From Bacillota bacterium (GTDB lineage: Bacteria > Bacillota > Bacilli > Alicyclobacillales > SLC66): DNA of 8,131 bases. The notes beneath the pieces were generated by a model. That model searched no databases. It worked only from the letters and a program-made list of their open reading frames with translations, and was not told the DNA's origin. The DNA is taken from positions 1 through 8,131 of the forward strand of contig JAKADD010000097.1 in NCBI GenBank assembly GCA_021820825.1. The letters run 5' to 3'. Below are positions 1 to 5,491 of this stretch, one piece after another. How positions within the stretch are numbered: position 1 is the stretch's first letter; each line of letters starts with the position of its first letter. A program made the translations under genes and the position numbers.

Positions 1-36
1 TATTTCTTATTAAGACACACTAGTCCTGATTTTATT

Positions 37-77
37 CGCGTTGCGAATTCTGAAAAAGGCCGCAATACCGCGTTGCG
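37..77. repeat. 9-bp direct repeat ahead of the sigma-factor gene
   Basis: CGCGTTGCG occurs twice on the plus strand, at 37-45 and 69-77. The two starts are 32 bp apart, roughly three helical turns, so a protein could meet both copies on one face of the DNA. The second copy overlaps the -35 box of the weak promoter candidate at 73-102. This could be an operator, but a 9-bp repeat within 150 bp can arise by chance. Confidence 0.3.
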
Positions 78-102
78 CCTCTCCTCAGACGCCATTTATG
101 AT
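73..102 (+). promoter_or_regulatory. Weak possible sigma-A-type promoter of the sigma-factor gene
   Basis: TTGCGC at 73-78 and TATGAT at 97-102 are separated by 18 bp. The -10 box matches TATAAT at five of six positions, but the -35 box matches TTGACA at only three. The -10 box ends 48 bp before the ATG at 151. It is the best candidate I could find in the leader, but the match is poor. The gene may use another sigma factor or a promoter left of the window. Confidence 0.22.
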
Positions 103-150
103 TCGTTTGCGCGCAATCCACCATGGACCGGTCCGAAAGGATCAATCAGC

Positions 151-801
151 ATGAACAGTAACAATACGGATCACGGGCATATCCTGTGGCTCGCGACCCT
201 GGCGAAAGCTGGCGACAGACGCGCCAGCCAGGAGCTGTGCGAGCGATTCGCGCCGCTGGTGCACGCGAGCGTCAGGCGCTACAGGGAGCATGTTCAGGAA
301 CGCGAAGATCTTCTGCAAGTCGGGTATGAAGCATTGCTGCGAGCGGTCAGGGAATACGAGCCTGAACAGGGGGTGTATTTTGCCCATTTCGTAAAATTGC
401 GGGTGCGGGCGGGAGTATACGCGGCCGTACGCCGTTCCGAGACGCGTCAGGGCCGCGAGTTCGCAGACCAGTACAATACCGGAACGCGGATCGCCCACCT
501 GCTTGCAAATGCAGTCGACGCGCGTGCGAGCCAGTCCTTTCAGTCGGCCGAGTGGAACGATCTGTTCCACCTGCTGTCAGCGCGAGAACGCATCGCCATA
601 GAATGGACGGTCCTGAGGGATTTTTCAACGAAGGAAGTCGCGGATATCTATGGGGTGTCAAAAGAAACCGTGAAGACCTGGCGCAAACGCGCGCTCAAAA
701 AACTCTACGCCGCCTTGTTGGCCGACGGCGCGCCCCCCGGAAACGGCAAAAAACCGCAGCGCAAGCCGCGGCAGGAGCCCCATCAGCATCAAGACAGATA
801 A
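151..801 (+). CDS. Two-domain sigma-70-family RNA polymerase sigma factor
   Basis: This 216-residue protein looks like an alternative sigma factor that directs RNA polymerase to a specific promoter set. Region 2 spans about residues 31-96, including the segment EDLLQVGYEALLRAVREYEP. Region 4 spans about 138-188, opening with LLSARERIAI, with a helix-turn-helix at about 158-180 (FSTKEVADIYGVSKETVKTW). I see no region 1.1 or recognisable region 3; a poorly conserved linker of about 40 residues joins the two domains. The C-terminal 25 residues are rich in Lys, Arg, Pro, Gln and His and look disordered. I chose the ATG at 151 because GAAAGG lies at 135-140, 10 nt upstream, and the protein starts just before the conserved part. 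A TTG at 73 would add 26 residues with no sigma-like character. No anti-sigma gene is visible. It converges on the flagellar rod genes. Its regulon and family name (YvrI/SigO-like or ECF-like) cannot be settled from sequence alone. Confidence 0.85.
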   Translation: MNSNNTDHGHILWLATLAKAGDRRASQELCERFAPLVHASVRRYREHVQEREDLLQVGYEALLRAVREYEPEQGVYFAHFVKLRVRAGVYAAVRRSETRQGREFADQYNTGTRIAHLLANAVDARASQSFQSAEWNDLFHLLSARERIAIEWTVLRDFSTKEVADIYGVSKETVKTWRKRALKKLYAALLADGAPPGNGKKPQRKPRQEPHQHQDR

Positions 802-814
802 GCCTGCTTGCCAA

Positions 815-882
815 GATTCGTATGCTGCGCCCGTCGCGAGTTCGGCGCAGCCGTGTCTGAGCAGGGGCGCAGCATACGAATC
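815..882. repeat. Perfect 18-bp inverted repeat between convergent genes
   Basis: The arms at 815-832 (GATTCGTATGCTGCGCCC) and 865-882 are exact reverse complements, separated by 32 nt. The structure starts 13 nt after the sigma-factor stop and ends 36 nt before the flhP-like stop. It probably ends or protects both convergent transcripts, but neither strand has a U-tract after the stem, so it is not a classic intrinsic terminator. Part of the left arm (GCTGCGCC, 824-831) can also pair with GGCGCAGC inside the loop (844-851), giving a competing short hairpin. A REP- or MITE-like repeat is another possibility. Confidence 0.75.
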
Positions 883-918
883 CGGCGGCAGAGGAGTCCG
901 ATCCATCTGCGTTATTTG

Positions 919-1743
919 TTACTTGATGGTGGCCGCCAGCCCCATCATCTGATCGGCGATGCTGACCGCTTTGGCAGCCAGATCATACCCCTGCTGCGTC
1001 TGGAGCATGTTCGTCATCTGATTGGTCAGGTTGACATTGGACATCTCCAGCATCGCGCCGTGCACCTGACCGATGGCAGTCAGGACGGAGGGCGCTCCCG
1101 CTGCGTTGGTGGCTGCGGCAAAGCCGGGTCGCAACTGGTACACATCCGCCCCCAGACTGGCGAGGGCGCTTGCCGGATGGGCCACGTACGCAAGCGCAAG
1201 CTGTCCGATGCGGCGGGGTTGCCCAGTGGTTGTGTCGGCCGTCAGCACGCCGTTTGGCGACACATGGACAGTGGCGAGATTGACGCCTGTCAAATCAATC
1301 GGTTTGCCGTTCACGGACAGGACTCGCGCGCCGTTCGGCGTGGTCAGGTACACCTGCCCCGTTTGCGGATCGTTGCTCGCCACAAATGCCCCGGCGCGCG
1401 TGTACCCGGTCGCTCCTCCTGGCAACGCCAGCGTAAAGAACCCGTCGCCCTGGATCGCCATATCCAATGGATTGCGCGTTGTCACGTAGTTGCCCGCGGT
1501 GAATGAACGCAGGCCCGGCGTCGCGTACGCCCCCGTACCAAGCCATAGCCCAACGGGCGTCTGCCTGTTTGGAAGCCCTTGCGTGGCGGGAGACTGTCCG
1601 TATACTCGCGTCAGGCTGTCTGCAAACGACACGCCCACCGCTTCATAGCCAGTTGTGTTGATGTTCGCGATATTGTTCGAAATGGCGTCCAGACTCTGCA
1701 TCTGGCTTTGCAGACCTGAACCGGCCACGGAAAGTAATGACAT
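919..1743 (-). CDS. flhP: Flagellar rod protein of the FlgG family, FlhP-like
   Basis: The product is a 274-residue flagellar basal-body rod protein, close to the roughly 270 residues of Bacillus FlhP. Such proteins are exported by the flagellar type III apparatus without a cleaved signal and polymerise into the axial rod that connects the basal body to the hook. The N-terminal rod motif is at residues 18-35 (LDAISNNIANINTTGYEA). The central FlgG signature follows at 92-105 (PLDMAIQGDGFFTL), with YTRAGAF at 114-120. The C-terminal coiled segment is at about 232-270, starting LEMSNVNLTNQMTNML. The two terminal helices are expected to form the rod core. I chose the ATG at 1741-1743 because AGGAGG lies at 1754-1759 with 10-nt spacing and the family begins here; an in-frame start 12 codons upstream lacks family support. 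It is the last gene of the minus-strand block, 131 nt after flhO. The name rests on the order after mbl and flhO, and FlgG would be the generic label. Confidence 0.88.
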   Translation of the reverse strand: MSLLSVAGSGLQSQMQSLDAISNNIANINTTGYEAVGVSFADSLTRVYGQSPATQGLPNRQTPVGLWLGTGAYATPGLRSFTAGNYVTTRNPLDMAIQGDGFFTLALPGGATGYTRAGAFVASNDPQTGQVYLTTPNGARVLSVNGKPIDLTGVNLATVHVSPNGVLTADTTTGQPRRIGQLALAYVAHPASALASLGADVYQLRPGFAAATNAAGAPSVLTAIGQVHGAMLEMSNVNLTNQMTNMLQTQQGYDLAAKAVSIADQMMGLAATIK

Positions 1744-1874
1744 ACCCTGATCGCCTCCTCTCGCGTCGTTTGTTTCCACACTCCAGCGTCCACAGACAAG
1801 CTATCGTCGATGGCGCACTATGATGCGCCACGGCGGCCCTAGGGCGCACACGCACACTATGCGCGCATGATGCG
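1744..1874. repeat. flhO-flhP gap holding a cluster of small dyads and direct repeats
   Basis: This 131-nt spacer contains a 7-bp hairpin with a 6-nt loop (TGGCGCA 1811-1817 / TGCGCCA 1824-1830), a 10-bp palindrome GCCCTAGGGC at 1836-1845 and a 10-bp palindrome ATGCGCGCAT at 1859-1868. ATGATGCG occurs at 1820-1827 and 1867-1874, and CACTATG at 1816-1822 and 1855-1861. There is no T-tract, so it does not look like a terminator. I found no convincing sigma-D or sigma-A promoter. It may be an mRNA processing or stability element or a protein-binding region. Confidence 0.5.
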
Positions 1875-3095
1875 TTACAGACCCGTAACGACGCCCACCT
1901 GAGTGACTGCCAGTTTCAGCGTGGAGTCAATCGTTTGCGCCATTATTTGGTTGGCCTGGTAATTACGGTACACGGAAAGCATGTCGATCATGTTTTGCGT
2001 GCTGTTCGCGTTGGACGATTCGAGTGCGCCCGACTTGATGGCCGCACTGCTTCGCACATAAGCGGTTTGAGCGGTCGGCAGGAAAGTCGTTCCGCCCAAC
2101 GGCTGCAGTGTGTTCACCGCAGTGGCCGTCGCTTGGAAGGAAGCGCCCGGCAGGGGCTTGCCGTTCGTCTGCACGACGGTGTACGAGAGTTGCCCCGCCG
2201 CATCGCGCAGCGGCGCGCCGCCAGGGCCAAAGTAACTGTTGCCCTGATACAGCGGGTTAAGTTTGACGGCGGAGTTGAGAATCGGCGCACCCTGCGCGTT
2301 CACTCCCAGCAGGCGCTGCGAAGTTGCGTCGTACAGAAACCCGTTTGCGCCAGCCTGCAACTGACCATCCCTGGTCAGCGCCACGGACTGGCGCCCCTGC
2401 GCATCCACATTGGCGACGGCAAAAAAGGAGTGCACACCGCCGGTTTGTGAACTGACAACCTGAAGATAGGCGCCCGGCAGTCCATGCTGCTGCGGGAGGG
2501 GCTTGCCCTGCGGCCCCACGATCAGATAGGAGGCGTTGCCCTTCGCGTCGACGACCGGACTGCCGTTTTCGCCAAACAGGGTGACGCCCTTATACTGTGG
2601 ATTCACGACAACGCGCGCATCGGCGACAGGCGCTCCCGAGGCATTCACCGGCAGCACAGGCGCTCCCTGCGCAGTCTCGATCACACCGCCGCGTCCGACT
2701 ACGAGCGACAGCGTCGATACCATCGCGGGGGCCGGAACGGCGGCTTTGCCTGGCGTTCCCGTGTTTGCGGCAAGAGCATACACCGACACGCCGGAAGACA
2801 GTGGATCTTCGATGGCGAGATCAAGCGGCTGGCCTGTATGTTGAATCAGGCCTTGCGAAAAGTTCGGCACGGCTTCCTGAAACAGCACGCCAGAATTGAC
2901 GGTTCCAAGCGGAGCCGCGCCGGCGCCGTTTGACCCATACCGATAGCGAAGCAAAAGTTGCTGCGGAAACGCCATCAGTTGCCCGCTCGAATTCTTGAAC
3001 CCCGGCGTAGACAGATTGGAGATATTGTTCATGATCACCTGCTGCAGTCGCTGATCCGCTGCCAGACCAGAACCAGTGGCCGACAATCCATCCAT
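1875..3095 (-). CDS. flhO: Enlarged flagellar rod protein, FlhO-like, with internal domain duplication
   Basis: The product is a 406-residue FlgG-family rod protein, about 135 residues longer than typical FlhO or FlgG. The family ends are intact: the rod motif at about residues 20-35 (VIMNNISNLSTPGFKN) and a C-terminal helix at about 359-395 (ESSNANSTQNMIDMLSVYRN onward). The usual LDLAIEGDGFF signature is broken: LDLAIE at 91-96 is followed by DPLSSG, and an FF motif appears only at 224-225. The middle contains two related units, about 104-216 and 222-328. Their ungapped cores, 150-201 and 265-316, share 26 of 52 residues. The second unit looks like the canonical FlgG domain (TRDGQLQAGANGFL) and the first like a diverged copy. 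The start at 3093-3095 lies 15 nt after the mbl stop, with a modest AGGATG ribosome site overlapping that stop, so mbl and flhO share an mRNA. In Bacillus, FlhO and FlhP form the distal rod before the hook. Confidence 0.85.
   Translation of the reverse strand: MDGLSATGSGLAADQRLQQVIMNNISNLSTPGFKNSSGQLMAFPQQLLLRYRYGSNGAGAAPLGTVNSGVLFQEAVPNFSQGLIQHTGQPLDLAIEDPLSSGVSVYALAANTGTPGKAAVPAPAMVSTLSLVVGRGGVIETAQGAPVLPVNASGAPVADARVVVNPQYKGVTLFGENGSPVVDAKGNASYLIVGPQGKPLPQQHGLPGAYLQVVSSQTGGVHSFFAVANVDAQGRQSVALTRDGQLQAGANGFLYDATSQRLLGVNAQGAPILNSAVKLNPLYQGNSYFGPGGAPLRDAAGQLSYTVVQTNGKPLPGASFQATATAVNTLQPLGGTTFLPTAQTAYVRSSAAIKSGALESSNANSTQNMIDMLSVYRNYQANQIMAQTIDSTLKLAVTQVGVVTGL
2148..2303 (-). repeat. Second copy of the FlhO internal repeat core
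   Basis: These positions encode FlhO residues 265-316, beginning VNAQGAPILN and ending NGKPLP. The copy aligns without gaps to residues 150-201. Shared landmarks are VNA-GAP, NP-Y-G, FG--G-P, DA-G, SY and GKPLP. This copy adjoins the canonical FlgG-like TRDG and FF segments. Confidence 0.8.
2493..2648 (-). repeat. First copy of the FlhO internal repeat core
   Basis: These positions encode FlhO residues 150-201, beginning VNASGAPVAD and ending QGKPLP. Half of the 52 residues are identical to the second copy at 265-316. The sequence before it (residues 104-149) resembles the same FlgG-type unit only weakly and lacks the FF and TRDG signatures. This suggests an old duplication with divergence of this copy. 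Confidence 0.8.
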
Positions 3096-3110
3096 AGCTT
3101 GCTACACATC

Positions 3111-4130
3111 CTATGCGCGTTTGCGCTGAGATTTGGCGGGCGGACTACCCCACTTGTCGATGTTTTCCAGGAATTCGCCAGTTCCTCGCGCCACACACGT
3201 CATGGGATCATCGGCGATATGCACTGGCACCTGAAGTTCCTCCGTCAACAGCTTGTCCATACCATTCAGGAGCGCGCCGCCGCCTGTCAAAATAATACCC
3301 TTGTCAAATATGTCCGAAGCCAGTTCAGGCGGTGTGCGTTCAAGTACCGCTTTTGCCGCCGCAACGATGGCATAGGAGGATTCCTCCAGGGCGACGGCCA
3401 TCTCTTCGGTTTTGATCAGAACGGTTTTGGGAAGACCGCTCAACATGTCGCGCCCGCGCACGTCCATTTCTTCCCTGCGGCCGTCGTGCGCCACGGACAC
3501 AACACGAATCTTTATATCTTCGGCTGTTCGCTCGCCGATCAACAAGTTGTGGTTACGTTTTATATATCGGATGATCGCCTCATCGAACTTGTCCCCTGCT
3601 ACCCGAATAGAAGAGGCGGTGACGACGTCTCCAAGCGACAAGACAGCGACATCCGTCGTTCCTCCGCCAATATCGACTACCATACTGCCGCTGGGCTGTG
3701 TGATGTCAAGCCCAGCTCCGATCGCCGCCGCCTTCGGCTCTTCGATCAGATAGACATGTCTCGCGCCCGCCGCTTCCGTGGCCTGGCGCACGGCCTTCTG
3801 CTCCACTGAGGTGATGCCGGCCGGCACGCAGACGGCCACCCGCGGTTGAGACAGGAGACTTTTGCCAATTGCCTTGGCGATAAAGTGTTTCAGCATAATT
3901 TCCGTTATTTCAAAGTCTGCGATCACACCCTCCCGCAGCGGTCTGATGGCGACGATGTTGCCAGGAGTGCGGCCCAGCATGCGACGGGCTTCTTCGCCGA
4001 CTGCGACAATGCGCCTGGTCTGATTTTCGATTGCCACCACTGAAGGTTCGTTGAGAACGATTCCTTTCCCACGAACATGAACCAAAACGTTTGCCGTGCC
4101 TAAGTCAACCCCAATATCCTTTCTGAACAT
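3111..4130 (-). CDS. mbl: MreB-family actin-like protein Mbl
   Basis: This is a 339-residue bacterial actin homologue that forms membrane-associated filaments guiding lateral cell-wall synthesis in rod-shaped cells. The actin-type nucleotide pocket is complete: phosphate-1 DIGVDLGTANVLV at residues 5-17, phosphate-2 VVDIGGGTTDVAV at 151-163 and the adenosine motif ILTGGGALLNG at 280-290. The N-terminal MFRKDIG resembles Mbl. GKGIVLNEPSVVAI, GERTAEDIKI and RGRDMLSGLP favour Mbl over MreB or MreBH, and the position between spoIIID and flhO agrees with this. Length is normal (Bacillus Mbl is about 333). The C-terminal tail (SPPAKSQRKRA) is basic and not conserved. The ATG at 4128-4130 has AGAGAGG at 4139-4145, 8 nt upstream. 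The 92-nt gap to spoIIID contains a stem-loop beside this ribosome site. Vegetative expression needs a promoter of its own, which I could not identify with confidence; sporulation transcripts from spoIIID may also read through. Confidence 0.95.
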   Translation of the reverse strand: MFRKDIGVDLGTANVLVHVRGKGIVLNEPSVVAIENQTRRIVAVGEEARRMLGRTPGNIVAIRPLREGVIADFEITEIMLKHFIAKAIGKSLLSQPRVAVCVPAGITSVEQKAVRQATEAAGARHVYLIEEPKAAAIGAGLDITQPSGSMVVDIGGGTTDVAVLSLGDVVTASSIRVAGDKFDEAIIRYIKRNHNLLIGERTAEDIKIRVVSVAHDGRREEMDVRGRDMLSGLPKTVLIKTEEMAVALEESSYAIVAAAKAVLERTPPELASDIFDKGIILTGGGALLNGMDKLLTEELQVPVHIADDPMTCVARGTGEFLENIDKWGSPPAKSQRKRA

Positions 4131-4145
4131 CCATTGAACCTCTCT

Positions 4146-4185
4146 GTCGAGAAACTAGGACAACCCCCTAGGCACGCATCTCGAC
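4146..4185 (-). promoter_or_regulatory. Two-tier stem-loop in the mbl leader
   Basis: The outer arms GTCGAGA (4146-4152) and TCTCGAC (4179-4185) pair over 7 bp. Inside them CTAGG (4155-4159) pairs with CCTAG (4167-4171) around a 7-nt loop. On the minus-strand transcript the structure ends exactly where the mbl ribosome site (4139-4145) begins. No U-tract follows, so termination is unlikely; control of mbl translation or mRNA processing between spoIIID and mbl is more plausible. The plus-strand sequence TAGGACAACC (4156-4165) within it also matches the published SpoIIID consensus WWRRACARNY. Confidence 0.45.
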
Positions 4186-4222
4186 GGAGTGACAACGACG
4201 AGATTATGCTTTTAACATTGTT

Positions 4223-4531
4223 CTACACGCGGACACCAAATCCTCTACCCACCGCCAGATTTTTTGTCAGATTGTGTTTCGGTTCATCCTTTCTGTATTT
4301 TTCCTTCGTTGCCTCGCCACCGCGCAAATGTCTGACCGACTTGTGGTATTCAAGGATCTCTTTGACGCGATTTGCGAGGTCAGGGTTAATCTCAGGCAAT
4401 CGCTCGGTCAGGTCCTTATGCACGGTGCTTTTCGAGACGCCAAACTCGCGCGCTATCGTCCTCACCGTGTTACGGGTTTCGACGATATATTCGCCGATTT
4501 TCAGCGTTCTCTCCTTAATGTAATCATGCAC
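4223..4531 (-). CDS. spoIIID: Sporulation transcription factor SpoIIID
   Basis: This small DNA-binding protein acts in the mother cell during sporulation, activating and repressing sigma-E and early sigma-K genes. The 102 residues begin MHDYIKERTLKIGEYIVETR, nearly identical to Bacillus SpoIIID as I recall it. The helix-turn-helix is at about 22-42 (TVRTIAREFGVSKSTVHKDL), followed by the family-typical LPEINPDLAN and YHKSVRHLRGGEATKEKY. The tail after residue 82 is unlike the Bacillus one and makes the protein about 9 residues longer; it is still Lys/Arg-rich. The start is GTG at 4529-4531, chosen because family homology begins there and GGGGGAGG lies 7 nt upstream. An in-frame ATG at 4589-4591 would place 20 non-homologous residues ahead and coincides with the -35 box of the promoter. 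It lies 92 nt before mbl with no terminator between. Confidence 0.96.
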   Translation of the reverse strand: MHDYIKERTLKIGEYIVETRNTVRTIAREFGVSKSTVHKDLTERLPEINPDLANRVKEILEYHKSVRHLRGGEATKEKYRKDEPKHNLTKNLAVGRGFGVRV

Positions 4532-4538
4532 ACCCTCG

Positions 4539-4546
4539 CCTCCCCC
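4539..4546 (-). promoter_or_regulatory. Ribosome binding site fixing the spoIIID GTG start
   Basis: The minus strand reads GGGGGAGG here, 7 nt ahead of the GTG at 4529-4531. The strong site and good spacing, together with homology starting at HDYIKERT, decide for GTG over the upstream ATG at 4589-4591. Confidence 0.85.
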
Positions 4547-4567
4547 AGTGTTTCGCAAGTCTGCTAC

Positions 4568-4595
4568 AGTATATGAGGGGGGCAACGCCATATGC
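4568..4595 (-). promoter_or_regulatory. Probable sigma-E promoter of spoIIID
   Basis: The minus strand carries GCATATG (4589-4595) as -35, 13 bp, then CATATACT (4568-4575) as -10. The -10 matches the sigma-E consensus CATACAMT at seven of eight positions, and the -35 contains the ATA core. A start about 7 nt downstream gives a leader of roughly 30 nt that includes the ribosome site. Mother-cell sigma-E control of spoIIID is known in Bacillus, which supports the call. The spacing is at the short end of what I would expect. Confidence 0.6.
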
Positions 4596-4681
4596 CAAAC
4601 GCGGCCAATTCAGTTGATTTAGGGCCCATTTTCACCATTTTGCTCGTCCTAACTCGCTCTATCACAGTCTTTTGATAACAT
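4596..4681. other. Spacer between the spoIIQ terminator and the spoIIID promoter
   Basis: No open frame of interest, repeat or second promoter stands out here. I looked for a small upstream gene like Bacillus usd, whose translation affects spoIIID, and did not find one. Confidence 0.5.
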
Positions 4682-4713
4682 AGAAAAAGCTGCTTCACTC
4701 TACGAAGCAGCTT
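4682..4713 (-). terminator. Intrinsic terminator after spoIIQ
   Basis: AAGCTGCTTC (4687-4696) and GAAGCAGCTT (4704-4713) form a perfect 10-bp stem with a 7-nt loop. On the minus strand the stem runs into TTTTTCTATG, a proper U-tract. It lies 54 nt after the spoIIQ stop and before the spoIIID promoter, so it separates forespore from mother-cell transcription. The plus strand has no T-run after the stem, so it works for the minus strand only. Confidence 0.9.
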
Positions 4714-4767
4714 CTGAACGCATTGCGGTTCGCTTGCTAGATCAGCGGCGGCAATAGTTCTCTATGT

Positions 4768-5478
4768 TCAGGCTTTTGGAAGAACACTTCCCGGATCGAT
4801 CGCAGCGTTATTCTTTTGGACCGCGAAAAAGAGATGGTTGCCCAAACTTGCCTCTTTCTGATTGTACCCGCTTGATCCGATCTCTTGTCCCTGCAGGACG
4901 TGTTGACCGACCTTGACGTCAACTGCCCCAAGCGACTGGTAGAGTTCCGAATAGCCGTTTGCAGACGACACGACAACTGTCTGTCCCATGACCGGGCTGT
5001 TGCGGACATCCGTCACGTCGCCCGCAGTCGCGGCAACGACTCCAAACGCCCGCTCTCCCTTTTGCATGCCGAGATCATAACCAGTCGAACCCTGGTAACT
5101 GTTGTCGTAGTGTATCAGATCTGCAGCAAGCGTCGCCACCGTCGCCCCTTTCCCATTCATGTCGTAGTAGCCGCGCAGCACCCGAACGCCGGCGGCGTCC
5201 GGTGCGATCGGCCAAATCCACGACGCGGCGGTGGCCGTCACTGTCGCCGGAGCTGTTTTTGGCGCTGCGGAACCTGTTCCGCCCAAGTTGATCAGACGGT
5301 TGGCCTGTCCATACATGAGGGCGATAATGAGTGCCGCGGCGGTGAGATATAAAGCGGGAAACGCCCATCGCTTGGCAAACAGCGCCCTCCATCCCCGTTT
5401 TTCCGCTGCGTCGTTTGGCGTCTGACCAGTCTGTGTATCAGCGCCCTGTTGCTGTTTGTCTTCTTCATTATTATTCAC
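4768..5478 (-). CDS. spoIIQ: SpoIIQ-like forespore membrane protein with degenerate LytM (M23) domain
   Basis: The 236-residue protein has a charged cytoplasmic N-terminus (1-39), one membrane helix at about 40-57 (PALYLTAAALIIALMYG) and an outer LytM/M23-type domain at about 95-232. SpoIIQ is made in the forespore and binds SpoIIIAH of the mother cell across the intermembrane space, helping engulfment and the channel between the cells. The M23 metal site is mostly lost. The HxGxD motif reads STGYD (Ser131, Asp135 kept). The YxH position reads Gln181 in YQSL. The HxH motif reads HLF (His215 kept, Phe217). The domain is therefore very likely structural, not a peptidase. The protein is shorter than Bacillus SpoIIQ (about 283). 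The start is GTG at 5476-5478 with GAGGTG at 5486-5491, 7 nt upstream; no other start precedes the membrane helix. A sigma-F-type promoter lies directly upstream. The name rests on domain layout, promoter and the neighbouring spoIIID. Confidence 0.88.
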   Translation of the reverse strand: MNNNEEDKQQQGADTQTGQTPNDAAEKRGWRALFAKRWAFPALYLTAAALIIALMYGQANRLINLGGTGSAAPKTAPATVTATAASWIWPIAPDAAGVRVLRGYYDMNGKGATVATLAADLIHYDNSYQGSTGYDLGMQKGERAFGVVAATAGDVTDVRNSPVMGQTVVVSSANGYSELYQSLGAVDVKVGQHVLQGQEIGSSGYNQKEASLGNHLFFAVQKNNAAIDPGSVLPKA

Positions 5479-5483
5479 TGTTC

Positions 5484-5491
5484 ATCACCTC
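5484..5491 (-). promoter_or_regulatory. Ribosome binding site of spoIIQ near the predicted transcript end
   Basis: GAGGTGAT on the minus strand lies just ahead of the GTG start at 5476-5478. With the sigma-F promoter at 5498-5527, transcription should begin near 5490-5493. The ribosome site would then sit at the very 5' end of the mRNA. Confidence 0.7.

Noticed and set aside
73..150. TTG start extending the sigma factor by 26 residues
   Set aside because: The added residues are not sigma-like and no ribosome site precedes the TTG; the ATG at 151 has GAAAGG 10 nt upstream.
142..570. 142-codon minus-strand open frame over the sigma factor
   Set aside because: It is antisense to a clear sigma-70 gene and shows no domain of its own.
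808..1506. 232-codon plus-strand open frame
   Set aside because: It covers the palindrome and is antisense to flhP, with no recognisable domain; Arg/His/Gly-rich composition is typical of a shadow frame.
2958..3809. 283-codon plus-strand open frame
   Set aside because: It lies antisense to mbl and the flhO start, has no family resemblance, and is explained by the GC-rich opposite strand.
4201..4231. CATAAT (minus strand, 4203-4208) as a -10 box for mbl
   Set aside because: No acceptable sigma-A -35 lies 16-18 bp upstream and it fails the sigma-E pattern, so I do not call a promoter.
4532..4591. ATG start extending SpoIIID by 20 residues
   Set aside because: Homology and a strong ribosome site place the start at the GTG 4529-4531; the ATG lies inside the predicted -35 box.
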